DNA of 64,000 nucleotides from Arthrobacter pascens (GTDB lineage Bacteria > Actinomycetota > Actinomycetes > Actinomycetales > Micrococcaceae). The DNA lies in contig NZ_JAUSXF010000001.1 in assembly GCF_030816475.1 (NCBI RefSeq), forward strand, positions 3,224,001-3,288,000, written 5' to 3'. Shown piece after piece: positions 8,669-17,897 of the stretch (positions are counted from its first letter, which is position 1; every line of letters starts with the position of its first letter). The notes under the pieces were generated by a model that saw only the letters and a program-made list of their open reading frames with translations, was not told where the DNA came from and did not search any database. Position numbers and translations under genes: made by a program.

Positions 8669-9394
8669 ATGACTGACTTCTTCACCATGCAGCCCGGCGA
8701 AACCGCAGCGCCTTTGCCACAAGGACCAGTCCTGTGTGCGGGAACGGCCGGCATGCGGCGCATCCACCGCTTTTTCCTGTGGGCGTACGACGAGGCGCCT
8801 GGCCTGGTGCGCTCCGCCGCTGCCGGTGACACCGCCCGCGCCGCGTACGTGGGCGAAGTGTTGGGGAACTTCGACAAGGTGCTCCACTTACACCACGAGG
8901 GCGAGGACCAGAATATGTACCCGCAGCTCGCGGCAAGGGCACCGGCGTGTGCGTTGCACGTGGCGCAGATGCTTGAGCAGCACCGGCAGGTGACGGACAG
9001 GCTCGAGAGCATTGAGCCGGTCCGCCTTCGTTGGATGGAGACGGCGGACGCCGAAGTTGGCCGGGAACTCGCGGAGCGCTACGAGGACCTGAAGGCCGTC
9101 CTCAACGTCCACCTACGCCGCGAAGTCACCGAAGTGATGCCCGTCGTGGACAGGGTGCTGACCGAGAAGGAGATGCAGGAGGCCGGGAAGCACGGGATCG
9201 ATCAGCTCGACAAGAAGTTCCTGGTCGGCTACCTCGGGATGGTGTTGTCCACGAATCCACCCCAGGAACAGAAGGAAATGTTCAAGGAGATTCCCGCCCC
9301 GGTCCGACTTGGCTACCGTCTCATCGGGCGCAGGATGTACCGGAAACAGTACGCGACGCTCTTCCCGGGACGACCGATACCCAAGACGATGTAG
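8669..9394 (+). CDS. Hemerythrin-like domain protein
   Basis: Cytoplasmic protein of 241 residues with an HHE-type four-helix iron-binding bundle, likely sensing or binding oxygen, NO or peroxide through a di-iron site. Candidate ligands are the first-helix His (RIHRF, residue 32), the LHLHHEGED motif (about 73-81), the EQHRQV His (about 104-109) and the NVHLRREV His (about 147-154). The C-terminal third (about 165-241) lies outside the bundle and is basic. A TAGGAGC ribosome site precedes the ATG. A truncated second copy of its last two thirds lies at 15633-16186. Confidence 0.8.
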   Translation: MTDFFTMQPGETAAPLPQGPVLCAGTAGMRRIHRFFLWAYDEAPGLVRSAAAGDTARAAYVGEVLGNFDKVLHLHHEGEDQNMYPQLAARAPACALHVAQMLEQHRQVTDRLESIEPVRLRWMETADAEVGRELAERYEDLKAVLNVHLRREVTEVMPVVDRVLTEKEMQEAGKHGIDQLDKKFLVGYLGMVLSTNPPQEQKEMFKEIPAPVRLGYRLIGRRMYRKQYATLFPGRPIPKTM

Positions 9395-9461
9395 TCGTCC
9401 ACGCGGGCTATTCGTTGGCCGGGACCGGGAGGAGATGCACCTACTGCATCCCACGCTGTTG

Positions 9462-10017
9462 CTAGTCCTGGCCGCACCCGTAGTGGAGCCGGACCACCCC
9501 GTTGCCAAAGGCCCGCGTTCCGATCAGCGTGAGGTTCACCGTGACGTCCGGCGACAGGAACAGCCGCTGTCCCTCGCCCACCACCACGGGGTGGACGTAG
9601 AGCAGGTATTCGTCGATCAGGCCGAGCCGCATGAAGGGTTTGGGCCAGGTTGGGGCCGCTCAGCACCAGGTCACCGCCGGGCCGCGCCTTCAGTTCCGCG
9701 ATCTGTTCAGGCACGACGTCGTGGATCACCGTCGTGTTCCAGTCCGCTGTTGTTTAGGGTCCGGGAGAAGATGAACATGGGCATGTCGCGCCAAATTCCG
9801 GCGAATTCGACCATAGCCGGGGTGATGGCCGGAGCCTGGTCGGCCGTGGGCCAGAAATGTGCGTGATCCGCCCACTCAGGAACCCGCCCTTCGAACCCAG
9901 GTCATCGTTGATGTATTGGAGCAGTTCCTCGTCCACACGGTGCCAGCTGATATCACGGCCTGGCCGTTCGAAGAATCCGTCAACGGCTACTGACGTCATT
10001 AGGGTGATCTTTCGCAT
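9462..10017 (-). pseudogene. Dihydrofolate reductase/RibD C-terminal-like gene broken by three frameshifts
   Basis: All parts of a DHFR-family protein of about 185 residues can be read, in successive frames. From the ATG: MRKITLMTSVAVDGFFE to LLQYINDDLGSKGGFLSG; then, after a shift, AHFWPTADQAPAITPAMVEF to WRDMPMFIFSRTL; then WNTTVIHDVVPEQIAELKARP to LSGPNLAQTLHAA; then MRLGLIDEYLLYVHPVVVGE to AFGNGVVRLHYGCGQD and a stop. This is the order of the RibD_C/DHFR-like fold (NADPH-dependent reductases of unknown substrate). Three separate shifts make a true pseudogene more likely than a sequencing error. Confidence 0.75.
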
Positions 10018-10380
10018 GTGGATCCCCCTTGATGCGCCGGTACTGGCGGGCCGGCGCCATGGCTTCCAGTGAAGCACCAAGGGAACGGTTGGACCAGAGC
10101 ATGCTTTTGGTTGGGAGGCGCCAACTGATCAACCCGGATCGGCACAGCCCGCGGCAACTGCACGACGTGTCCGAGGTGCTGGAGCTGCGGCGGGAGCACC
10201 GGCTGCAGAAGGGACGCCCTGCTGGGGTCCAGCACCTTGATACGTCCACCCGATCCTTTCACTTAGGTTTCCCCCGCGCCGGCCCATGGACCCCATCTGC
10301 ACAGGTTCTTCTTCCCGGGCGTCCGCCGGGAGGTGTCGGAAAGAACCCAGGCCTCGACTCGACCGACCGATGCCTGCCCG
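10018..10380. other. Stretch without a recognisable gene
   Basis: Both strands carry open frames (the longest about 120 codons forward and 87 codons reverse) rich in Leu, Gln, Arg and Pro, but I recognise no family and no ribosome site, and they overlap in opposite directions. It probably holds decayed sequence between the DHFR-like pseudogene and the nuclease gene. Confidence 0.4.
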
Positions 10381-11463
10381 TCAACCGGTGAGGACGCCAA
10401 GGGCAACGAAAGCTTGGCGAATGGATTCCCGCGATAGCCCTGCAATGGGGACATTCGGCCGCCGGCTGGCGAACTGTGACGAGCGCAACGATTCCGCCAA
10501 CTCGTTTAGCCCTGCAGCCTGTCCTAATTGATCAACGAACTCGCGCAGGACAGACGTGTCCGGCATCTCATAAGTGGACACTCGGGAGAGTCTCGTGAAG
10601 TCGAACTCCACCGACGTGCGTTGACCAGTGAAGTAAAAGAGCGAAACGGTCCCCAGCCGCCGACGCCTCCCGTCAAAGATCTCCAGATGAGCGGCCGGAA
10701 AGTGGGCTTTTGAACCGATGAAAGCCAGCCCCGCGTCGGACGCTTCGCTGACGAACAGGTCAAAGTTTTCGATGCTCGCGCTGTCATTCAACTCCAGCCA
10801 CGCGCGGTAGGTCCCGACGTCCCACACCACCTGGTCGCCAGCCGCAGGTTTGCTCGCCCCTGTCCTAACTTCAGCCAGTTCCTGCCCGTAGATGCGCGGC
10901 GCCAGTATTTCGATACTTCCCTGTGTGAGGCGTGAGTATTCAACGGCGACCACCGAAGTGTTTGGACCGGACATGAAGTTGAGGTACTCCACCATTCTCT
11001 TCAGCGCCGTGTTGATCGCATCCACGGCCAATACGATCCTGAACCTTCCCTCCGCAAGGTTCCGTGCAAGCGCCTCTCGAAGAGGAAATCCGTCCTCCGA
11101 GTCTTCACCGAAGAGGGATTCGTGCGTGCGGCTTTGCCATCGTGCGGCGAAGTCGTCAACATCCATCTTCCATAGCCGCGATGCGTAGTCGAACATTTGC
11201 CCGACGATCTCTCGTCTCACCTGCGGGTTAGCCGCCAGCTTGCATTCAACCAGTGTCACGTCTCCGTCGGCACCGACAACCACAACGTCCGCTGGACCGA
11301 CCTCGGATTGAAACTCACGGCATGTCCTAGCGCCCTTGCCAACACCAGGGATCAGGTCCGGATGCGCAGCGAGTATGGCCTGCAGATCTGATTCCAAGGC
11401 ATACCCCGCGTATGCCGCCTCGCGCCAGGTTCCGTCGGTCTGCCGAATCAATATGTCACTCAT
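10381..11463 (-). CDS. PD-(D/E)XK nuclease-like protein, orphan
   Basis: A 360-residue cytoplasmic protein. Residues about 20-115 contain a restriction-type nuclease core: GPADVVVVGADGDVTLVECKLAANPQVRREIVGQMFDYA, where the D of PADVV, the E and K of VECK and the following helix fit the PD-(D/E)XK pattern found in NucS/DUF91-like and other restriction nucleases. The remainder is a mixed alpha/beta region that I do not recognise. ATG 11463 is chosen over a start 40 codons earlier because GGAGG sits eight bases upstream and homology-like sequence begins here. No methyltransferase or helicase is adjacent on the same strand. Likely role in DNA defence or repair; substrate unknown. Confidence 0.65.
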   Translation of the reverse strand: MSDILIRQTDGTWREAAYAGYALESDLQAILAAHPDLIPGVGKGARTCREFQSEVGPADVVVVGADGDVTLVECKLAANPQVRREIVGQMFDYASRLWKMDVDDFAARWQSRTHESLFGEDSEDGFPLREALARNLAEGRFRIVLAVDAINTALKRMVEYLNFMSGPNTSVVAVEYSRLTQGSIEILAPRIYGQELAEVRTGASKPAAGDQVVWDVGTYRAWLELNDSASIENFDLFVSEASDAGLAFIGSKAHFPAAHLEIFDGRRRRLGTVSLFYFTGQRTSVEFDFTRLSRVSTYEMPDTSVLREFVDQLGQAAGLNELAESLRSSQFASRRPNVPIAGLSRESIRQAFVALGVLTG

Positions 11464-11921
11464 AGCAGTGCCTCCGGTGGACTGGAGCTGGGCATTCCCC
11501 CTGCCGGAGATAATCCAGTCGGCTGCACTAGACCTCCATGGCCGGTTATTCGTCAGTCTGCACCTGCGGCTGGGAATACTCAATGCCTAATAAGGCAGCT
11601 GGAACGCGGCCCCGAAGGAGGTGGCGCCGGTGTGGCAGGCGGTGACGCGCTGCCGACCGCCCAGGCCCTGCCCGCCGGGGACTCCCCTTCGTCTCCTCCG
11701 CATGAGCACCCAGTCTCGCCCTGTTAGGGCCGAGATGGGTTCCGTACCGGCCAGCTCGTCAGCGTGTGGGCCGCACTTTCACCAGCCCGACGCCGCACGA
11801 GAACGTGAGGCTACGTGCCCGGTGCCAGTGGACGATATGAGGAGCCGTTCCGCTGCGGCAGGGGCGTAACTGCTTGCCGGGCTCCAGCCTGTCCACTACG
11901 ATCGCCCCTTGTCGAAGGCCT
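11464..11921. other. Intergenic stretch between nuclease gene and GmrSD-like remnant
   Basis: No convincing gene on either strand. The left part holds the upstream region of the minus-strand nuclease gene. The rest is GC-rich with only short frames lacking ribosome sites. Confidence 0.4.
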
Positions 11922-12865
11922 TTACAAGTACTTCGACAAGACCCGCGCGAACGTGTCTCCCGTCGGCACGAGCCACTCCACGAGTTCTTGCGACTGAGTG
12001 TCGTCCAGGAAGTCGCCCGGACGACTGATGACGAGCTTGGATGCCTTGCGGTCGGGCTTGTCATCCCATTCGAGGCTGAAACCGAGGTCGGCTTCGATGG
12101 CGTCGCGCTGGGCAAGTAACTTCGCGAAGAGATCCTTGTCGTGGTTGATCCAGAACAGCGTGGTGACAAGTTTCCTCTGGGAGTTGACCGTGAGCAAGAT
12201 CTGCCCACGGGAGTCTCCAAGGCTAACGTCGTACCAGTTTTGCGGATAGGGCTCGCGCCAAGTATCGATGTTCGTTGCGTGTTCAAGGCCATAGTCACGT
12301 ACCCGCTCGAAGAACGCACGTTGGGCATCCTTCACGGACACTTCCCGCCCGGCCCTGGAGGGAGGCCTGACCTTCCGGCGGCGTGCGGCAATCACGTCCT
12401 CGTCGACGTCGAGGCCGGCGGCTTCCGCGAGTTCCTCAGCGCCGATGAACTGCTCGGGATCCCCGTGTCCTTCCGCATCGAACCGGAGCCTTTCTTCCTC
12501 AAGCACCACGCGCGGGTCGTCGTCGCGGCCAGGCTCAGTCCAACGAAAACCAGGCGAGATCGTCCCCCGCTCTGCAGGACTCGCCAAGCGTTGGCCATAG
12601 GGAAGGTCGCCACTATCGCAGCCAACGGCTGGGCCCAGGTGCCAGCCACGATCGCGACGTCGCCGTACGTACTCCAACGCCCCGCCGGGATTTCGGCGAC
12701 GATCGCAGCAACTTGGCTGCGAAGCGCTGACGGCTCGTCGCCCACAGCTGTGATGCTCTCGTCAGGGCCTGGCCACAGCTCAATGATCTTTTCTGCTAAG
12801 CCAGCGCTACGCGCGTTGATCTCGTCTACGCCCCATTTAGCGTGAGCAGCGATCGCTTGGTTCAC
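11922..12865 (-). pseudogene. C-terminal remnant of a GmrSD-type (DUF262/DUF1524) protein with ATL-like and DUF4268-like parts
   Basis: Three pieces can be read. First, WGVDEINARSAGLAEKIIELWPGP has the form of the end of a DUF1524 (GmrD) nuclease domain. Second, AAIVAEIPAGRWSTYGDVA to ANAWRVLQSGG is a methylguanine-transferase-like DNA-binding domain without the alkyl-acceptor cysteine, as in ATL proteins. Third, after a frame change in a run of five C (12564-12568), GTISPGFRWTEPGRDDDPR continues the ATL-like part, and the frame then runs through a C-terminal region containing FFERVRDYG, WYDVSLGDSRGQILLT and AIEADLGFSLEWDDKP, which resembles DUF4268. The DUF262 N-terminus and most of DUF1524 are missing, with a stop codon just upstream in frame. 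Intact relatives are modification-dependent (type IV) restriction enzymes. Confidence 0.6.
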
Positions 12866-12960
12866 CGATATGCGATATCGACCGAATAGCTGGCATAACC
12901 CCTTGGGTTGGCATTAAGAAACCGGCCGGCCCAGGACCACAGCGCATTCAGGAGATCACC

Positions 12961-13410
12961 ATGGCAACACACACCAGCACCGGCATCGCGGCCCGCAGCA
13001 ACGTCCAGAAGGCATCGTTGGCTGTGGGTGCCGTGTTCCTACTGGCCGGGGTCCTGGGCTTCGTCCCGGGCATCACGGCCAACTTCGACCAGCTGCACCT
13101 CGCCGGCCACCACTCCGAGGCCATGCTGCTGGGCCTTTCCAGGTCTCGGCCCTGCACAACATTGTCCACCTGCTGTTCGGCGCGGCCGGCATCGTCCTGG
13201 CCAAGACCGTCGGCGGCGCCGGCTCGTACCTGCTCTACGGCGGCATCATCTAGCTGGTTCTGTTCGTATATGGCCTGGTGGTTCCCAGGATTCAGCCGGG
13301 AACTTCGTGCCGCTGAACGGCTTCGACAACGGCCTGCACCTGCTGCTCGGCGTCGGCATGGTGGCCTTGGCACTGGTCCTCACCAGGGTCGCGCGAAGGC
13401 ACGGGCTTAG
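12961..13410 (+). pseudogene. DUF4383 membrane protein, inactivated
   Basis: The start is good (GGAGA then ATG, MATHTSTG...), and the protein reads as a four-helix DUF4383 membrane protein: VGAVFLLAGVLGFVPGIT, then FQVSALHNIVHLLFGAAGIVLAKTV, YLLYGGII, and NFVPLNGFDNGLHLLLGVGMVALALVL. Reading it needs three repairs: a one-base deletion near 13137, an in-frame TAG at 13251-13253, and a second shift near 13283. The family's role is unknown. Three lesions make this a genuine pseudogene. Confidence 0.75.
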
Positions 13411-13440
13411 GCAGTCCGCGGCGGTAGACCAGCAACACGC

Positions 13441-13493
13441 AAGGGGCCATGGCCCCGATCGCAGCTTCGGCTGTTATCGGGGCCATGGCCTTT
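13441..13493 (+). terminator. Strong hairpin, likely transcription terminator
   Basis: A 15-bp perfect inverted repeat: GGCCATGGCCCCGAT (13445-13459) pairs with ATCGGGGCCATGGCC (13476-13490), 16-base loop, followed by TTT. It sits just after the DUF4383 remnant and may serve transcription from either side. Confidence 0.65.
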
Positions 13494-13677
13494 CCGGCTC
13501 TAACGCGTGGCCAGGCGCTTAGCTCTCGTTGCTTCTTTCGACATGGCTGCAAGGTAACGCGGTCACGGCGCTAAATGCCTCAGTGAAAAGCGCCTATTTC
13601 AGAAGCCCAGGAACTACTTCGTAGGCCGCGAGACGGGCCAGTTTAGCCTTCCAGGCGACTGGAAACACGTCATCACC

Positions 13678-14133
13678 TCATGCCGACTGAGACTCTATTT
13701 CTCCCCACTTCAAAGCGTGCGCATAAAGGAGGCCGCGCAACCGTCTTTGTTCCTTTTTGTCGTCGATAACGTGCTGGAAATCGACAAAGCAATGTCCCGG
13801 CGCACGTTTGTCGCCGAGAGGAACGGGACACCCACTGTCATCGACGGCACGGAGCGACGCTTTGACCACTTCGTCTACTGTGACTTTGTAGACACCCATC
13901 GAGGCGGATCTCGCATTACCGTTGTGCCAGGCGCGGCTTTCGTCAGCCGTGACCTCAGTGGATCGCGAGTACGATACCTTGCCCTTGTCTGCGTCGCTTG
14001 GTCCAAAAGCAGCGGCGCGGGGGCGCCCCACTTGGCTATCCCAGTGGTGAGCCGGTATCTGGCGAAACAAGTCTTCGCCTTCGTCTTGGAGCAACTCAGC
14101 TTCGCAAGAAACGAGCTTCACAAAATCAGTCAC
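13678..14133 (-). CDS. Conserved hypothetical protein, second gene of a two-gene operon
   Basis: A 151-residue soluble protein without a recognised domain. The order is: a short hydrophilic lead, an EDLFRQIPAHHW motif (about 20-31), a segment with KGKVSYSRSTEVTADESRAWH, a predicted strand-helix MGVYKVTVDEVV, and a GHCFVDFQHV segment before a helical, basic C-terminus. It has no signal peptide or membrane helix. Its ATG overlaps the stop of the upstream 448-residue gene by four bases (ATGA), so translation is coupled and the two products probably act together. I recall similar stand-alone small proteins in accessory regions but cannot name a function. Confidence 0.6.
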   Translation of the reverse strand: MTDFVKLVSCEAELLQDEGEDLFRQIPAHHWDSQVGRPRAAAFGPSDADKGKVSYSRSTEVTADESRAWHNGNARSASMGVYKVTVDEVVKASLRAVDDSGCPVPLGDKRAPGHCFVDFQHVIDDKKEQRRLRGLLYAHALKWGEIESQSA

Positions 14134-15476
14134 GACAGAGCCTCCCCGACTCGCTCAATTACTTCTGATAGGTCCTCGGGGTCGAACTCAATTGCTTCGC
14201 CGGAGACCACATCAAGATGGAACAGGAAAAAGTCGAGTTCAGGAGAAATTTCGAGCGTCACAACTCGTTGCGGAGAACCCCATTCAACAATTACGCCTCC
14301 GTCTTCGCCGGGATAGATGCCCGGTGAAATCTCGCTCTCCTGCGTGGCTCGCAGCACCTCCCGCGCGGCATCGATTGCAACGAACGAGATAAGTGGGCTC
14401 TTACCGAGTTCTGGATGCCAATTCTTTGCAAGGCTGGCGAGTTCCACTATCCGTCTCGACCAGGGCTCCGTCTCAATTTCGAGCAGTTCAACCTCATCCA
14501 CGTTGAGGATCTGCCTTAGATGGTCACCTAGCCAGCTCATTCGGCCCGTGACACGAATGAGAGGAGCTTGAGCGTTCGATTCGAGGACTTTCTTCAGGTC
14601 CTCCAGCCTCTCGGCTTCCTTGTATCGCCCGTGCACCTGACCGAAGAGCAGGGTCTTGATCTTGAAGTTTCTGGCTTCAGCATTGACCGCGATCAGGCGG
14701 CCAGCCACTGTTGAGGTGTACTTGCGCCTTTCCGGCGCCTCTTCTTCAGTTTCTACCAACTCAAGCGCCAGCCGCTCGAAGATCGGGCGAAAAACCCTCG
14801 GTGCAGTCTCAGATGTGATGCAGACTTCTTCATGCGTTTCGGTACCGGACAATAGCAACGAGTCTTCCTCGCGGAGGCTCGAACCGAAATCTCGGAAGGC
14901 ATCGAGTGACGCTAGGCTCGATAGCAGTCGTTGTTTCGACTGCCTAGTCGTTTCCTCTTCATCCTCTGATTCTGCATCGGCCTCGTCGCCTGGACCTACC
15001 TCGTCGGGCGGCGTAGCGTCCCCATCCTGGTCCCCACCGACCGACGGCGATTCCTGGTAAGCGGCACTCTCTTGTCCGCTGTCATTGAGAATGACACCAA
15101 AGTTGCGATTGACTATGTCCGCAAAAAGCGCTTCGACGTCGAGGCGCCCGGCATCGTAAAAACTGTCGTAAGCAGATCGCGTTTTTTCCATTACCGGAAC
15201 AGCGCTGCCGTCCTCAATTTCAGTAACAGCCAAATCAAACTCACTGGAAAAGTCAGCCGGGACTTCTTCTCCAGGATTAGCCTCACGCCACGCCAGCTTG
15301 GCCGCTTCGAGGATCAATTCCCTGTACCGCTGCAATTCGACTAATGCGTCGATTGGCAGTCTTCCCCCGTTGAATCGTGCACCATCCAGTTTGAGGGTGG
15401 CGAAAACGCCAGACTCGTCTTCCACTGGATTTGCGTCGACTTCATCTTCGCGTGCGGCGTCGTCGTCATCGTTCAC
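14130..15476 (-). CDS. Large acidic hypothetical protein, first gene of a two-gene operon
   Basis: 448-residue protein, strongly acidic, GTG start. An N-terminal region (about 25-115) begins GVFATLKLDGARFNGGRLPIDALVELQRYRELILEAA, then a highly acidic linker (about 130-185, many Asp/Glu), then a larger domain (about 185-445) ending FLFHLDVVSGEAIEF. The central part includes FRPIFERLALEL and VAGRLIAVNAEARNFKIKTL, which look like beta strands of a compact fold. No catalytic motif is clear. It is coupled by ATGA overlap to the downstream 151-residue gene. No family recognised; the setting among restriction genes and remnants makes a defence role worth testing. Confidence 0.6.
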   Translation of the reverse strand: MNDDDDAAREDEVDANPVEDESGVFATLKLDGARFNGGRLPIDALVELQRYRELILEAAKLAWREANPGEEVPADFSSEFDLAVTEIEDGSAVPVMEKTRSAYDSFYDAGRLDVEALFADIVNRNFGVILNDSGQESAAYQESPSVGGDQDGDATPPDEVGPGDEADAESEDEEETTRQSKQRLLSSLASLDAFRDFGSSLREEDSLLLSGTETHEEVCITSETAPRVFRPIFERLALELVETEEEAPERRKYTSTVAGRLIAVNAEARNFKIKTLLFGQVHGRYKEAERLEDLKKVLESNAQAPLIRVTGRMSWLGDHLRQILNVDEVELLEIETEPWSRRIVELASLAKNWHPELGKSPLISFVAIDAAREVLRATQESEISPGIYPGEDGGVIVEWGSPQRVVTLEISPELDFFLFHLDVVSGEAIEFDPEDLSEVIERVGEALS

Positions 15477-15632
15477 TTGCTCAACCTACAGGAGGGGTCT
15501 GTCAAAAATGGTTCTCCGCCCCGAACGGTCACCATTCGTTACAAAACCACAAAATGGTTGGGTCACCATTGCACCCGCTCCGACCGGGCGCGGCCCGCCA
15601 TTCTGCGCCATCAGGCCCAGCCATATCATGCG

Positions 15633-16186
15633 CACCACGAGGGCGAGGACCAGAGCATGTACCCGCAGCTCGCGGAAAGGGCACCGGCGTGTGCGTTGCA
15701 CGTAGGCAGATGCTTGAGCAGCACCGGCAGGTGACGCAGCGGCTCGAGAGCATCGAGCCGCTCCGCCTTCGCTGGATGGAGACGGCGGACGCAGATGCTG
15801 GCCGGGAACTTGCTGCGCGCTGCGAGGACCAGAAGGCCGTCCTGAACGTCCACCTGCGCCGCGAAGTCACCGAGGTGATGCCCGTGGTGGACAGGGTGCT
15901 GACCGAGAAGGAAATGCAGGAGGCCGCGAAGTGCGGGATCGATCAGCTCGACAAGAAGTTCCTGGTGGGCTACCTCGGCATGGTGTTGGCCACGAATCCA
16001 CGCCAAGACCAGAAGGAAATGTTCAAGGAGATCCCCGCCCCAGTCGGCCTTGGTTACCGCCTCATCGGGCGCAGTATGTACCGGAAACAGTACGCGACAC
16101 TCTTTCCGGGGCGCCGGATTCCCGAGGGCGCTGTAGCTTTGCGGGCGGTCTCATTGCCCCCCGTGGACTGGAGGGCCGTTGGGTAG
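15633..16186 (+). pseudogene. Truncated, frameshifted second copy of the hemerythrin-like gene
   Basis: From CACCACGAGGGCGAGGACCA onward the sequence follows 8891-9390 closely, giving HHEGEDQSMYPQLAERAPACALHV, then after a one-base deletion near 15704 (GTGGCGCAG in the parent, GTAGGCAG here) QMLEQHRQVTQRLESIEPLRLRWMETADADAGREL to MYRKQYATLFPGRRIP. The first 74 codons, including the first helix, are absent. The copy then runs past the parent's stop into unrelated codons. A product missing two iron ligands would not fold as hemerythrin. Confidence 0.85.
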
Positions 16187-16316
16187 GATCCGGTGTTGCG
16201 GAACACTGCCCATCGCATCGAGGTCCTCGGGCACCGGCGTTCCTTCGCCGACGGGGACGCCGTGCAGGTAGGTCAGCTCGCTGCTCAATGTAGTCGGGGT
16301 CAACGTCGGCGCTCAC
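16151..16316 (-). pseudogene. Short frameshifted hypothetical gene
   Basis: A GTG-started frame MSADVDPDYIEQ shifts by one base into ELTYLHGVPVGEGTPVPEDLDAMGSVPQHRILPNGPPVHGGQ, then a stop. The second part has normal codon use. Together they would give about 54 residues. Family not recognised; may itself be a remnant of a longer gene. Confidence 0.35.
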
Positions 16317-16408
16317 TTGAATCTGTCTGCCGGCTCGGTATTGCTCGATGCCTTGAGGCGGAGGTGCTCCGCTTTAGGCAGCGAGGCCACAGCGATCAGG
16401 GTGCCGAT

Positions 16409-17665
16409 TTAGTCCTCTCGTAGTCGCTGCACCAAGTCACTTTCACCCTTCGATTCCCACCTGTCGCTTGCCTGCTGCTTGAAAAAGTCCCACGACGAGG
16501 AAGTGTGCAGCGCGGTCTCCATCGCCCGCTGTGCCGGCTTGTTTAGACCTGTCAGCCAATCGAGGATCACCTTCGCTGGCTTGAACTGATGTATGTTAGC
16601 AGTTGCTCCAAATAATGCGGTCGCAACCCGCTCGGCGGCATCGTACTCACCTTCGTTGATCAGAACCCGAAGAACAATCACGCCCCAAGTCAGGAACTTG
16701 TCGATGGCATCGAATGGCAGACCGCGAGTATTGCCAGCCAGGTCATCCAACGCATCGCTGACAGCCGCAGCCAGACCAGTGCGATCTGCGTGAAACCAGT
16801 CATGTACCTGTGGCTGCTGCAGCTTTGGAAGCCCATCAACGGATCGAGTGAGCCGATTTGGCTGACCGACGTAGGAACTGACTCGTGGCCAATCACCTGC
16901 TTGCACAAGAGATTCGAGGCTAGCGGTACTCGCAATAACCGAATCTCTGACAGCCTTCAGAAAGTACTCAAGATTCGAATAGCGGCCAGCCGGATCTGCG
17001 TTTGTCGCTCGTCGGAGCACCGCCCTCAGCTGCGGTTCGTCGACAAGCTTGACGTGGCCGAAGCTTGGGCGTTTTCCGGTCAGCATCCACGAGAGGATGG
17101 CACCCGCCGCGTATACGTCGGCTGTGATCGTTGACTCGTGAGCATCATCATGCTGCTCAGGCGCAGCCCAGCCTTCGGTTCCCGTTAAGCCGTTGATGCG
17201 AGTCAGTTGCTCAGTGGTAAGTCCGGCAGGATTTCGAACGATCCCGAAATCAGCCACAACCCACCGCGCGCCGACTTCATCCTCCAGCCACAAGATATTC
17301 TGTGGCTTTAGATCGCGGTGCACCTGCCCCTTGGCATGAATCGGATTGAGCGCCACGGTGATGGCATTTAAGACCAGCAAGCACTCTTCGAAGGCCGTCG
17401 GCACTCCAGTGTCGTACAAGGTTCGAGCCGCGACTGGCATCGAATACCAACTGTACGAATCGTCGCAGTCCAGAACCGGCATGACATGAGGACCTGCTGC
17501 AAGCTGCATCGCACCGATCTCACGCTTGAATCGTCGTTCGACGCGAGAGTTGTTTGCTGCCAGTTTGAGCACTATGGACGAACCGGAAGGGTTTCTTGCC
17601 AGCCAGACTTGAGCGGATTGGGTGCTGCTGATCTGGTTATCAAGCTCATAACCGTCAGGTATCAA
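16409..17665 (-). CDS. Cytoplasmic Ser/Thr protein kinase with helical C-terminal domain
   Basis: Hanks-type kinase that should phosphorylate Ser/Thr. The kinase domain spans about residues 5-245. The ATP-anchoring Lys is in IVLKLA (34), the catalytic loop HRDLKPQN at 116-123, the metal-binding DFG at 139-141, and GTEGWAAPEQ marks the activation segment. The glycine-rich loop is degenerate (QISSTQSAQVW, no GxGxxG). Unlike housekeeping PknA/B types there is no membrane helix and no PASTA repeats; residues about 250-418 are mainly helical and unknown. The start is TTG with GAGGAG eight bases upstream. It lies alone in an accessory region, divergent from an excisionase-like DNA-binding gene; kinases of this form occur in phage-defence loci, which is inference here. 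Confidence 0.85.
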   Translation of the reverse strand: MIPDGYELDNQISSTQSAQVWLARNPSGSSIVLKLAANNSRVERRFKREIGAMQLAAGPHVMPVLDCDDSYSWYSMPVAARTLYDTGVPTAFEECLLVLNAITVALNPIHAKGQVHRDLKPQNILWLEDEVGARWVVADFGIVRNPAGLTTEQLTRINGLTGTEGWAAPEQHDDAHESTITADVYAAGAILSWMLTGKRPSFGHVKLVDEPQLRAVLRRATNADPAGRYSNLEYFLKAVRDSVIASTASLESLVQAGDWPRVSSYVGQPNRLTRSVDGLPKLQQPQVHDWFHADRTGLAAAVSDALDDLAGNTRGLPFDAIDKFLTWGVIVLRVLINEGEYDAAERVATALFGATANIHQFKPAKVILDWLTGLNKPAQRAMETALHTSSSWDFFKQQASDRWESKGESDLVQRLRED

Positions 17666-17897
17666 AGAGTAACTCCTCGTAATAGTTTCGCTGAAGAATA
17701 CCGGTCCAGGCTCTGTGGCTTAACCGCTCCGGGAGCCCGCTCGTCATCCTAATGCCCGCCCAGACCGCCAGTTGAGAACGCGGGCGGAGTGTCTGAGCGA
17801 CATGGAAATGCGGTCTTACAACGCAAGGAATCAGAGACAGCTTTACGACAGCGACGCCTGAGCCTGACTTCACACTGTTTTTGGTTATGGTTGTCGG

